From Lanius collurio (taxonomy: Eukaryota > Chordata > Aves > Passeriformes > Laniidae), in assembly GCA_020086605.1 (NCBI GenBank), contig JACBWW010000003.1, positions 56,356,206 through 56,420,205 of the forward strand: a stretch of DNA of 64,000 nt, given 5' to 3'. Position numbers and translations under genes: made by a program. Under the pieces are notes generated by a model that saw nothing but the letters and a program-made list of their open reading frames with translations, had not been told where the DNA came from and did not search any database. Below, one piece after another: positions 50,901 through 63,115 of this stretch. Numbering within the stretch: position 1 is the first letter of the stretch; each line of letters opens with the position of its first letter.

Positions 50901-53385
50901 CTGACAAAAGAAGGATGAAAATCTGCATGAAGCAAAAAAGTAGGACAGTCTCTCAGGCTCCTTTCTGTAGGTGTAAGCTACAGGGGTTTAGATGGGAAGA
51001 GGGGAAATGACAAAGAAGGGCCCTGTAAGTATTTGAACCCATTTCTTCCACTCTTCTTGGGACAAAATGAGACATGGAGCTTTCAGAGATTGCCTCCTCC
51101 ATCCTCCTTGCTTCTCTTATGAACAGGGATCCAGGGGCCTGGTCAAGAGCTGTGTGAGACAGGGTTCACCTCCATGTAATACTTGAGGCAGAGAAGGGAG
51201 ATGGTGGGTAAACCATCTCTGCTCTTCTGTGGGCATGGCTGATGGCAGCAGGATTGTCTGATACCTACAGGGCTTCTAGCCCAACACGAGTAGGGGAAAG
51301 ATGTAGCCTTAGACTGATCTCTGGATTCCTTATGTGGGGCATTCTTCAGTGGGCGACTCCTCCACTGCAACCAAACTGACTGTTGGCTAAAGAAGCTGTT
51401 AATTGAAGGACAAAAGCATTCTTCCCTAAATGGTGAGGTCACCTGGTCCATCTCACACCTTTTTACAAAGCCAGTGCCACAAAACCTCCAATCTGTTCGT
51501 CCGAAAACAAAGTCTGGAGGGCCACACCCTCAAGTTCTTAATATTCCTCTTTTTATGTGGCATTTCCAAGTATTCTGATGCCACTTTGCCCTTGTACTAA
51601 GCAGAATATGTTGCCACCTACTACAGAAATAATGGACTCCATGTTTTTTTCTCCAAAGAACTGTCTCTTTGTCTGGATAAATAAGAGGGCACAGGATGAG
51701 CTTTCCTTTTCTTACTGTTAGAGCCCTGCTCTGCACCTCTCTCCTGTTAAAGAGCCACAGGTGTTGGCATCTCATGGTACACAGAGATGAGACAAGTGGA
51801 CATGAGGAACCCAGATCTATTTGGCTCTGGCAACCTGAACCAGACTGTTGTGCAATGACCTGGAAGGCTGCCAGACCAAATCCACCAGCAGGTGTTGAGT
51901 CATGGGGCTAGTCTTAAAACTTCCTTTGCAACTAATATTTATTTGCCTTTTTGCTTTTCTTGTTCATGCCCTAATTCTTTATGGTCTCACCCTCTGCATG
52001 GGCAGTTGGGAACATCCATGGAGTTTTATTGGTTGAAGTATTTTCTAACCCAGTGCAAGTTTCCCATGGTGTCCTGGTGAGTTGGACTTCTTCCAGGATA
52101 GAGCTGTGCTTGCAAAGTGTCCCTAATTGTTCCATCCAGTGGGACTGAACCTCTCTTTGAATATCATGCTTCAGTGTTTTACACTGTGGTGTATCACTCT
52201 GCAGGGAATACACATGGGCTGGGTCACAGTATTAAAAATGTCAGTGTTTTTTGTGATCAGGCTGACCAAGTGCCACCTTCAGAACCAGAGCAGTGGCAAA
52301 GAATAGGGCCCAGTGTTTATTTTCTGTACTGATTGGCTCCATTCTCTTTGCATTCCAGACAAACAGCACCCCTGCTGTTTTTTGACTCAAAGCAATATAT
52401 CCCTTAGTGTGTGGCAATGCCAAAATTAACCCCTGGGTAACAAAGCAACGGGAAACAAAGGGTTTGTTAAACAAAAATCTATTTTTGCAAGATCAGACAT
52501 CCAGCCATGGCAAAATAAGTTCCTGTATTTATCAGTGACTATGTAATCCTACTTTGAAGCTACAACAAAGAACATATAAAGATGAATGTATTTTTGGGTA
52601 CCAAAAAGTTGATCTGTCTTTGAAACGGGTGATTTTGCAACCAGGACAAGAGAGGTAGACGTTCATCAGAGGAAAGGCAGTGTAATTCTCTTCAAAAAAG
52701 TTCTGGTTTTGTCTGCATCCACTGTGAATCTAACTCACAACTCTTTCAACTCTAATCACTTTCTCAATTTGAAAAAAGTGATTCTTTGAGACAAAGCCCG
52801 AGTTTCTTAATTTTCTTTATGTTGGAAATTATGTGGAAAGCTTTAATATATTTTGAAGTTGCCTCATATATGGACTTTTAAGCTCCAAGCTGAAGAGAGA
52901 TTATTTTCATGGTTTTTCCCTGTTTGAATGTTGGCACAGCATCAGTGAGCAGTAGGATCTCCAGAATCAGCCCTCCCTGCCCTCCCTGTTGCCTCAAGCT
53001 GAAAGGTCCTGCTGTGTTACATTTTATACACTGCTCAGTAAGACCTTGAAGCATAGTTGCTAAACACACTCTTAAGACAGTTTCTCTCTCCCCTTATTTT
53101 TTTATTTTCCTGTGCCTTGTGCTGCACATGAGGTCTGCTTTTTAAAATCCAACTACTATTCTAGCTTGAAGAAATTTCCATTTTTCCAGGGAAAGAATAC
53201 ATCTTTCTGAATCAGCCAGTTGGCAGGTAATTTCTCCTGCCCCTCGGACTAGTCTAGGTGTCCTTGGAATGTTCAGAGCTCTTTAAGGATTAGATAGATT
53301 TTATCATAAGTATGAAAAAGGGACTTCTTCATTAAAGTTTCCCTCTTGCCTACTTTTTATTGAGCACAGATTCTGTGGGGCGTGG

Positions 53386-53798
53386 TGGTTTCAGCTGGGG
53401 TAGAATTAATTTGCTTCACAGTGGCAAAGGTGACACAAAATGACCAAAGGGATATTCCAAACTATATGATATCGTGGTCAGTATGCAAAACGGAAATAAG
53501 AAGGAGGAAGGGGAGGACATTTGCAGTGATGGTGTTTGTTTTCCCAAGCCACTGTCATGTGTGATGGGGCCCTGCTGTCCTGGAGATGGCTGAACACCTG
53601 CCTGCCCATAGCAAGTGCTGAATTAATCCCTTGTTTTGCTTTGCTTTTGTGTGCAGCTTTTTCTTTCCCTAGCAAACTGTCTTTATCTCAACCCAAGAAT
53701 TTTCAGGCTTTTACCCTTTCGATTCTTTCCCTGATCTCATTGGTGGAGGAGTAAGCAAGGGGCTGCCTGGGGCTCAGTTCCCGGCTGGGGTTAAACCA
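53386..53798 (-). mobile_element. Avian ERV solo LTR, complete, sense on minus strand
   Basis: Read on the minus strand it starts TGGTTTAACCCCAGCCGGG at 53798 and ends TACCCCAGCTGAAACCA at 53386, giving imperfect inverted termini (TGGTTT/AAACCA). Internal landmarks match those at 10115-10571 in order: GAGATAAAGACAGTTTGCTA, CAAAGCAAAACAAGG, GGCAGGCAGGTGTTCAGCC, TCCAGGACAGCAGGG and GGAATATCCCTTTGGTCA. At about 413 bp it is shorter near its 3' end than the 10-kb copy. It lacks the CCCTGGCTGTGTCCCC-containing segment, so it is a different subfamily or carries a deletion. No gag, pol or env lies beside it, which makes it a solo LTR from recombination of a former provirus. No convincing target-site duplication is visible. 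Confidence 0.9.
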
Positions 53799-55672
53799 CA
53801 ACAGGGGAAAAAGGGAAAAAGCCTGTTCAAGCCTGTCCTGCATGTCAGTGCTGTCCCCTCCACTCTCACTAATTGAACTTGAAATGTGTGGTGAGAAGAG
53901 GCTGAAGATATTAGATTAGGGAGTCTCACACTTCAACGAGCTGCCTTGATCTGAGAGGGAGAGAAAAGGCAGAGGGTCTTGTGTTCAGAGATGATGAACC
54001 TGATATGGAAGTATTGTTTTTGTGTTTTGCAGGTCACACCACAGGCAAATCAAAAAAATGAGTTGAACAAATGGATGGGTTTTCTTCATTGTGAAAGAAC
54101 CTCTAAGCAGGAGTTTCCTGGAGGTGTGTGGAGGGCCCCAGGGAAATGCTCAGTTAAGTTAAAATATTGACAGCTCTATTCATTATCTGGCTTACACTGT
54201 GTAGTGCTTAGTGATGCACAAAGTTAGGACCTGCTGTGTTTGGTGCTGTAGAGAACAAGGGAAATTTAAAACTACCCTTGTAAAGACCTTGAAATCATAA
54301 CATATAAGGAGCAAATGTGCCTGTAGTTTTTTGAGCAAGGAGCTTTGCTGTGAGGGAATAAAGGAGAAGCAAGAACAGCTTTAATTCATTAAAGAGAGTT
54401 GATGAGGTAGGACAGTGGGGTGAATGGTGAGATTTCCTTTCAAAAGCCAGAAGATGCAGTGGGATACAGCTTTTGAAAGTTGTAAAAACTCTCCAGGATT
54501 CAGTCTCTACTGCCAATTTGACACTTGTGGCAAGCAGCTTCTGGCTCCAGAAGTTAAGCATCTTCTCCTGTTCCAGAGGTGGGGAGATTATTTTGAAGGT
54601 GGAGACTGGAGGGAGATGTGAGATAACACTGCACATAGTGGCATATCTGGCACTTATGAGCTTTTCATACTGGAGGAAGCAGTAGTTCAGTGGTGTTTGC
54701 TGGGATTTTTAGCACTTGGGGTTGCTGCAGAGCTTAAAGTAGCTTGTGAAAGATAACTGCACAGTGTGAAAGGAAGGAAGAAGTTCCGAGCAGGTGGAGA
54801 AAACAAAGTACACATCTCCTGTGCAATGGGACAAAACCCTTTCTTTTACCAAAAAAGAAGGGTGACATGGGAAATCTTTGTAGTTAGCTTTTGTGAATTG
54901 GAAGAGGAAGAAAATAACCAGGGAGCGAAATCAGGCTGTGACAAGGCCTCTGAATGTGCCATAGCAAGAAAAGGGTATAAAGATGAAAAGAAGATAGTCA
55001 CTAACAAAATCAGAGAGACCAGGGTGCTGAGAGCTCACAGAACAAATCTCTTCACAGACATTTTACCCTGAAGGGGAGCAATGGGGATCTTTGGAAGATA
55101 ACAGGTTTATGGAGTAAAGATGTTGCTATACACAATCTCTGAATGTGGAAGAACCATAGCTCAGGAGGATGTGAACTGGAAAGGCAGGTAATTTGATTTT
55201 CTCAGCTGGTGGTGCTATGTCCATCGTGTTAGTCTCTGGAGGCTCTGGAACACAGGTTGTCTGTGGCTTGAGTGAATTCTGAAAGGGTGATATTTGAAGT
55301 AGTCAGTGACTGGTATATGACCTCCCAGTCTCCTTACTGCAATTAAAGAGGAGTTAATGTGTTCACAGATCTGTTTTTGAGAAGCTGCTATTGTTTCTTC
55401 CAGTGTAAATACTTTTGTTCTTTTATTATTTCTGTGGCCTTTGCCTGGCCATTCACCTTTGTTTTATTCTCTTGTGTTTCAGGACTGTTGAATGCATCAC
55501 GCTCTGTCAGCAGCTGATTTTTCTGCTAAGCAGATCCCAAAACTGAAAGCCAAAATAATTTTTTTGGAAGGGTCAGAAGTAGTGAGTCAGATACAGTATG
55601 TGCATTGCAAGGCTATGGTAGTATGTAACAAAATTTCCTGATTAAGTTACATCAGACGAAGCAAAGGTGGGA
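53799..55672. other. Unique noncoding sequence between two LTRs
   Basis: No retroviral coding sequence lies between the minus-strand LTR ending at 53798 and the one starting at 55673. The two LTRs are unrelated in sequence and so do not form a provirus. Frames up to 113 codons are without domains. It looks like unique host DNA. Confidence 0.7.
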
Positions 55673-56268
55673 TGTCAGGTTTAACGTGCCAGCTCCAAGA
55701 GAGCCCGCAGGCCCAGCCACAGCCCGACTGCACTGGGGCAGCACACACACCCAAAGCACACGCACACGGGGCACGCTCCTCGCCCCCGGGAGCCGTCCCT
55801 GAACGCGGCGCGAAGGCACGCAGGAACAGGCGGAGAAGCTGAGAGAGGGGACTCTCCGAGTAAGTTCTACATAGGAGGTTTAATGAGGTGGAACAATGCA
55901 GGGAAAACACAGCTGAGGAGCTGAGGGTGTCCAGGGATTTTATAGGGGGGATGGAAAGGTGGGGATAAGGGATACAGCAAATGGGATATTTGACAGCAGG
56001 CGGGGTTGAGGGTAAGGAAACCAATGGGAATAAAACATAGGAGGGACTCAGGGGAGGGACCATATGGGGTGTCGAGTACCACAGAACTTTCTAGGGCTTA
56101 TATATATCAAATTATATGTATTATATATCATATAAATATACATAGAATTTTACATAAAACAGGGAGGGAAAACATGAACCAATCATACAAAACATGTAAA
56201 CTGCAGAACTGGGAGATTATGGCCTTTCAGTATAACTACGGTGAGGCATTAAACTTGCGTGCCTGACC
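55673..56268 (-). mobile_element. CpG-rich solo ERV LTR, sense on minus strand
   Basis: The left edge TGTCAGGTTTAACGTGCC (55673) and the right edge GCGTGCCTGACCA (56268) form inverted termini once reverse-complemented. On the minus strand, from the right, there is an AT-rich U3 (56090-56150), an inverted CCAAT box (ATTGG, about 56021), a TATA box TATAAAA at 55938-55944 about 77 bp downstream, then a poly(A) signal ATTAAA at 55879-55884, then a GC- and CpG-rich R/U5 (55690-55830). That order is diagnostic of a retroviral LTR. No primer-binding site, polypurine tract or coding region adjoins it, so it is a solo LTR. Family is uncertain (betaretrovirus-like/ERVK is a guess). The minus-strand 138-codon frame at 55647-56063 lies inside it and is not a gene. 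Confidence 0.78.
55938..55944 (-). promoter_or_regulatory. TATA box of the solo LTR
   Basis: TATAAAA is on the minus strand. An inverted CCAAT box lies about 77 bp upstream and an ATTAAA poly(A) signal about 55 bp downstream. Spacing fits an LTR core promoter that would fire leftwards. Whether it is still active cannot be told from the sequence. Confidence 0.55.
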
Positions 56269-56597
56269 ACCACAGCTTGGTCTCTGTTGGATCTTCAGGG
56301 GTCAGGGTGGCTGCAGCCATTTGCATTGCCACAGTGGGAAGATAGAAACCAGCATTTCTCCCATGCCAGGAGACTAGCTAACACGCCGCAGGCGGTCACA
56401 GCAGGAACATGAGAACAGCATGATTGTGATGGGTTGTGGTGACAGCTTGTGTGCAGTTGCATGTTTCACCTGCTCACTTTTCCCAGCAGTTCTTAATGTA
56501 TTTTACATAGCTTGCTATTTTTTTGGGGGGGGGTTGAGTACAAATTGGGAATTACCAGAGTGCTAAGTCCATTTTGATTGCTTGGCTGGACTTTACC

Positions 56598-56620
56598 TTC
56601 TTACTGTTCTTACTGTTCTT
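56598..56620. repeat. 9-bp tandem repeat
   Basis: TTCTTACTG is repeated exactly at 56598-56606 and 56607-56615, followed by a partial third unit TTCTT. Seen directly; no function inferred. Confidence 0.88.
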
Positions 56621-59600
56621 TTGCTTTTGTCTTGGTCTAATACCCCTAAAGGGATGCTGGCCTTGCTGCAGCCACATATAGATATACAGAAGCATGAAAT
56701 GGAGGAAAGAAATTTGGTCTTGAATGTAAATGTATCCTGAAGGACTGAATAGAGCAGAAGGCTCAAAATACTTTTTCTGCCAAGGAAAGTGCAGCTAGAT
56801 GCTCAGAATCCCTGTACAAAGTCCCCTGTTTGTTCACATGGAATGAGAAGCAACCTGTATCCTATAATCTTGCTCCTAACACTGACCTAATTTTGTTTTA
56901 AAATATCATGTTTGATGTTATTGGGTGGGGGAAGGAGGACATTGCTACTGTCACTCCTATCAGTTTTGTGCTTCTGAAGAGATTGCATCTCCAGATTGCT
57001 GTGAGGGAAGTGTGTTAAATTGCAGAGAAGCCTGAGAGGGAGAGACAGTTGGACCACAGATCCCAATTTGGAGGGCAGGGCACTCATCCAGATGTGGTGA
57101 ACAGATGGGAGGAGGGAGAAGGTTTTATGTGCAGCCCCAACACTCTGCATTGGCTGGCAGTTGCCCATGCCCTGCACCCAAGCAGTGGATTGTCAGTGCC
57201 ACAAATCTTGGATCTGGCAGGGCTACTCAGCTGAGGAGCACCGCTTCCGCTTGCAGAAATGCTGTTCGCTCACCCAGCTCAGCTTCCAACACATCACCAA
57301 GGCTAATAAACAAATCCCTTTAGATCCTGTTCAGGTCTCTCAGCATCATATTTCTAGAACACAAGTGCAGCCAGGGCCACTGCATTTACTGCTGATTTTA
57401 ACTGTGTTTTATAATCACTAGCTGTGTGTGATCTGAGGTGATTTCCCCCTGAAGCTGTGTCTCTGCCCCTGCTCCCCAGCACATGGCTTGGAGAGCCTCA
57501 TGGTTGCTGTGTGCTGCTGCTACAAGCAAGGAGTGATTTTTTTGGGCTGGCCTGCACCGTGGCCCACCCAGCTGAGCATGGGATTGGCTGTGGAGAGGCT
57601 CTAACCTCTCAAACACAACCACAGGACCAAGTGATGAAGCCTTGCAAAACTGAACCAATGTGGGGACCTTACTAAATGGCCTAAATTATTTTAAAATAAC
57701 AAACAGATTTGCTACTATGTAGGATTCTCCAGCCCACCCCTTGACCAAAAATTGCAAAACGACATTTTACAGGTTTGAATTGCAACACCAGCTTAGTCAG
57801 GATATCAACACAGATCCAACTTGAGCTCTGAAAAATTAACTAAAATTTGAAGCATTCAGTTTTCACTGCTCAGGTCTGTGGCTGACCTGTGCTTCTGAAA
57901 GTGAGGCCAGTGTGAGCTAAAAAGGAAAAGCAACCAAACCATCAGCAACTTTTAAAGAATCATGTTAATCTCTTTGCACCCAATTTCTTCAAAAGTTTAT
58001 GAGATTAGTATCCTGAAGAAGTGCTGTGATAATTCACAGGGGCAGTGTTCTGAGATCCTTACATGAGCAATACTAGAGAAACAGCCAGTTGTATAACTTT
58101 TCTGGAAGAGGGAAAGAGAGAGGAAAATTGCAGTGTAACTGTGCCTGGACAAGGGTGGGAAATAATCATTCAGTGTGTAGTGATTGAGCCGTCTACAAGA
58201 GACTGTAAAAATGCTTATTAGCAACATATTTCAAAAGACCTCTCATCTGAATTGCTTTGCAATATAAAGAACTTGATAAGTTGTTAAAGACATAAAGAAT
58301 ATTCTGCACAGGCTTTTCTAATTAAGCCTAGATCTGAGTTTTAACTGAGCAAGGAGCTCCATCTGCTTCAACAACACGATTTATGATACAGTAGCTTGGC
58401 ATCCTCTGAGTGCCTCAGAACAGTGAAAAGAAGTAGCATATGTAAATACTCCCTAATTATGCACAGCAATGGGAATTCACAGATGTGTAGCACCACCATC
58501 TACCGAAGACCTGCTACCTGTAAATCCTCCTTGAAACAGTCTTGTATTACAATGAATTTTGGCAGTTTTTTGGATGGATTGTTAAGATCCCACAATTTAA
58601 ATTGAGTTTCAGGCATCGGTGGGCTCGAGTTTGCTTTTATAGGAAGATGTATTGCAGACAGTGTCATGAAGTCCTGAGCCACACTGCAGAATAAAGCTGC
58701 TACTCTCTTGCTGCAAAAGCAGTGTTTGCTTTGTGGGGAAGGGAATAGGAATTCACACAGATGCTTAGTGCTGTGCTTAGACAAAGAAGCCAGTTCAATG
58801 GGCCCATTTCTTTCTCTTGTAATAGGATGAAATACCAATGAGTTTTGCACTCAGTTGGCTGTCAGATATTCTGGAGATAATTAGGGGTGAGTTCAGAAGT
58901 TGGGTTAATATCAGTGAGTCTTGGCAGCCAGTCCAAGCTGCATTGAATAGGAAATAATTGAACTGGAACTCAGAAGGTAAACTCCTCTGAGTTAGCCTTC
59001 TCAGCAACCTCAGTTTCAGAAACCATTATCGTTTAGTCTCACTAAATCTCTCATTGGAGTAATTTTTCTTTAAAAGTATAGCTGAATATAAAGTATTTTC
59101 TTTGTTAAAATCTAAAAATCTGAAAAGATTGGGAAAATCCTGGGCCTTAGAAGAGTTCATGAAAGGTCAGTGTTATTTGCCATGAGCAATAGAGCAGTGA
59201 CTTTGTGTGCAGAGAAGCTTGTAGAAGGTTTTTTTTAGAGATATAGCTCTCTTGATTAAGTAAAGAAGAGGCAAACTCCGTTATTCTGCACTGTCTTTCC
59301 CTTCCCTGCCCCCTATCCCCTTAGCTCTTTATCTTTTGAAAAATAAGAAGGGAGTGAGTTTAGGACTTCAATGATTTAGTAATATGAAGGAAAATGTTTA
59401 ATAAACATAGCAAAAAAGAACCACCAATGGAGAATTTTTAATTCTTAAGTGCAATAAGCTTTGCATGGTGATACGGCATAAGAGCATTTGCAGTGGGTTT
59501 GCCAGAGGATGTGGGGTCATCTGGGAATATTTTAGGAATAGGTTTGCATAATCAGGCCCTTGATCCACTGGATGAGGGAAATGTGTCTCCAAAACTGCCT

Positions 59601-62600
59601 TTCAACCCCGTTGGTGTCAGTATTAAGTACAATTAAGTGCTCATTCTTACGCCCTGAGGATGGGAGTAAGACAAGCTAAGAGAACCATAGGCACAGCTCC
59701 TCAGGTACAAGTCCTGCCTCCTGTCTTGGTCTTTGGCTGGTAACAGATGCTTACAGCAAGTGTATAAGTAAAACTGTGTTCAAGGAGAACATGAAGGATC
59801 TGGGTCATCTGTGTTTGATTCTCTATTAATTGATCTTATCCCTATTTGAACTTGACTATAAACCACTGTATCCTGTGGTAATGACTTGTGTAATTTAATT
59901 ATTCCTTTGTGTTTCTTGGGGCCAGGGAACTTCTTTTCACTTATTCTCACCTTCTTGCCTGGTAACTTCATTAGTTGATTCTAAATTTTGTATAGTAAGA
60001 AACAGTTGGTAGTCATTCCTTGTTTCCCCCCCTCATACCTACTGTGACAGTATAACTGTGTATTCTATTTTCTCTCTGGATTATTTTTTTCTTAAGATGA
60101 GGAATCTTGAGTTGAATTGTTTTTTGCATGGAGATACATACTGAATGTATCTCAGACTACTGAGAAGAAACCACCAGGCCATTAACTTAATTTGGCCCCT
60201 CAAAATCAGAAAATTCAATGGTGTCAGCTACTGCTATCCCATCTGGAACCCAGGTTATTTCAAAATGTGTTGTGTTTTCACAGCTTTTTAATTAGGGCAG
60301 CTTGTGTTTTCAGGTATTAATTAGCCTATTGATGTACCAGTGCCCTGACTCTCAGCAAGGACAAATCATCACTGGGGCGTGGGCAGGGGCTGAACCAGAT
60401 TGTCTCCAAAATGTCCATTAGTAATAGGATCTATTACAATAAATAAGAAGGTCTGTGCAGTCCTAATATGTCATTCCCAGAGGTTATTAAATTGCTCCCA
60501 TAGGCTTCAGGGGATTCATTATAGTGCCCACATTATAGTGTTTGGAAAGCTACCATTAAAAGTAAGTAAACCAAAGATAAATGTTGCATCTCAACACCAG
60601 TGAGCAAATCAATAGTATAAGAAGGAAAAGGTATATATTTTAGCTAGTGTCTTTGGTTCAGGGGTATCCACTTCTCCTCAAATTTGTCATTTTCCTGAAA
60701 AAATGAGTGATAATTTTGGTATTTTGTTGTTGGATAAACATCATCTTTAATTTACAACACTGTCACAATAAGACCAGGTGGGAAACAGCACCTGGATCTA
60801 AAGTCTTTTCTGTGAAACAGAACAGGATAAAGTGAGGCAACCCTTTCACTATTACCTTGTTTTTTTTTCTTTTCAGTTGATATCCTCAGGTATTTCTTCC
60901 TTCCTGGATTTCTTGGGTGTTATTAAACATGGAGAATCAAACTATGGATATCAGATTTTGTTAAAACCGATTTGCCTGTGGCCATTTAACAGAAGGCTTT
61001 TACTTGGCATTCCTCTTTTTTCTTTGTCTTATCTACTAGAGGTGACATTCTAAAGCAGCAGTTGCTTGTTGAAGATTGATTATGAAATACAAAGTATTTG
61101 ATTTAGGTTAATAAATGATCACAGATTATCTTAAAATGTTCTGAGGAATTCAAGTGTGGTGGGAGGCAACTGAAGTTAGCCTGTCCTAGAAGGCTCATGG
61201 CTCTGAATTCCCTTCTACCGCAGCTGAATTTCAACAATTCATTTGAATCACCTTCTGAAGGGATCTGTCTCTGCACTGAGTAGATAAGGAGCCTAGGAAA
61301 ACTAGTGACCTTTCCCTAAATACCCAAAAAAGTCTTGTCCCTTGTTGACTCCAGGGATGGGTAGTTTTATTTTCCTGAGCAGGCTGGTTATGAACACTAA
61401 ATTGATCAGAGAAAACACAGCCCTGGAGGATGTCGTAGCCTTCTCAGGTTCCTGTGCAGTCCCTTCAGTTTAGTTTGATTGATATCAATGTGAGAAAATT
61501 TTGTGAAATATATATGGAGACCAGTAGCCAGATGTCATTGGGAACTGAACCTGCTGCTCGGCATAACTGAGCACATGGTGGCTTCACATGAAACTTCTAC
61601 CTCAGTGGTCCCTTTCATACTAATATATCATATTTGGGTCTGGTTTTTGGCACTTACAAGCTGTGTCCATGCTAATAGATGCATTTGGTCTCTGAAATAG
61701 AAGGTCCATACCCAAACTGTTCATTGCAAGAAGTCATGAATCTGCAACAACTCTTGAGTTGTGTCTAGGAATTGTTTGGAAACTCTTAGGTGGGTCTGGC
61801 CAGAACCATCCAGAGATGTGCCTCGCAATTTAACACTGTTATGATTGAATTCTGCTTCCAGAGGTTAGTCCCAGAAACTGCTCCACTCATTTGTGTGGTC
61901 ATACCCAGAAGTTCTGGTGCAAGCCTCGATCATTGTCATTCACCTAGGTTCTGGCACTAGAGTTGCATTTCCATACTCAGCTATTGCTATGGATTATAAA
62001 AGGGATGATAACTGAAAGGCTTGTGGTCTAAAAGCCTTAGCCTATCAGTTCTCTGGTACTTTCACATCATATTTTGACTGTAGCAGATGCCCATTTAGCT
62101 GTGGAAAGGAGGATGAAGTGGTTGAATGTGTCTGTTAATTTCATGGCCTAAATGATGAATGTGCAGATTCAGGATCCTTCAGGCATCAATCACAGAATTT
62201 GATAAAACAGAAGAAACATGATTAAGAATTTGGCACTTCACTAAACCAAAATGTCAGTTGTCAGTCTGGGAATGCAGATTTCCTCAGAGGTTTATTTCAA
62301 CTTTTCCTCTGGCATTTATTATGGGGTTATGGTACAGCAGCAGGAAGAATGAGAAAATTGTGTGGTTCTTTTCTCCTTGTTTCCTTCATATTCCCATTTC
62401 CATGAGCCATCACTGTGGTGCTCCACAGACATGTTGCTATTTCATAAAATCAGTGGCAGAACTTTGCTGCTTTCTCACTGTTGGCAATGGCAGCTCCTTA
62501 ACATGAAATGTAACCCCACACATGTGATTACAGCACTGGTAGGAAGTGAGTGATCAAACATTTACATGGCTCTACCTCTTGGTTACATAAAAGAAAATGA

Positions 62601-63082
62601 GTGCAATTTTCGCCTACATACTTTAATCTTTTTATGAGTGAAACTGCTTATAATCCAAATAAGCCAGAAGGCAAACTGTAACATATTAAGGTGAGAGAGA
62701 AAAAGAAAAACAACCTCAATATTTTCAGAGTTATGTGTTAAATTTGAATACATTTAAAACTTAGTGATACATATAATTAATGCTGGTTTCCGTGGTTACA
62801 GAGTCAAAGATACAGAAGTTGCAGCCTCATTTCTTATCACTGAAAAATCTTAAATCAGAAATGGAGTGAATCCAGGTGGCAAATATTCATGTGCTGGAAT
62901 TGGCATCACCATCTTGTGTTCAATCTGTTAGTCAGTCACATAACTTAAAATGAGTCAAGATCTGTGGTTTCTAATTAATGTATTTGGTTAGCAAGAGCGT
63001 AACCGCCACTGAAGAGGAAAGAGGATCCATTTTATGTCCATGGAATGGCCCCATGAGACAGATCCTCATATTTAGCTCCAGT

Positions 63083-63115
63083 ATATTTGGCTATATCTTC
63101 ATATTTGGCTATATC
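63083..63115. repeat. 18-bp minisatellite, about 1.8 units
   Basis: ATATTTGGCTATATC occurs at 63083-63097 and again at 63101-63115, separated by TTC, for an 18-bp period. A degenerate earlier unit (CATATTTAGCTCC) lies at about 63067-63080. It accounts for the FGYIF/FGYII repetition in the 91-codon plus frame at 62978-63253, which is not called as a gene. Confidence 0.88.

Larger units (their letters stand above)
46014..53385. other. Unique noncoding sequence, no gene recognised
   Basis: Open frames up to 115 codons (49921-50268, minus) overlap alternatives on the other strand and show no domains. It includes purine-rich tracts at 46575-46604 and 46831-46854 and a polypyrimidine tract at 47865-47910. 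A possible, very degenerate antisense MIR (GGAAACTAAAGTCTCAAGGA) lies near 48995-49030 but is too weak to call. Confidence 0.68.

Noticed and set aside
55647..56063. 138-codon minus-strand frame as a gene
   Set aside because: It lies almost wholly inside the solo LTR, crossing its TATA box and poly(A) signal, so it is noncoding LTR sequence.
53386..56268. The two minus-strand LTRs as the ends of one provirus
   Set aside because: Their sequences are unrelated, and the 1.9 kb between them has no gag, pol or env similarity, primer-binding site or polypurine tract.
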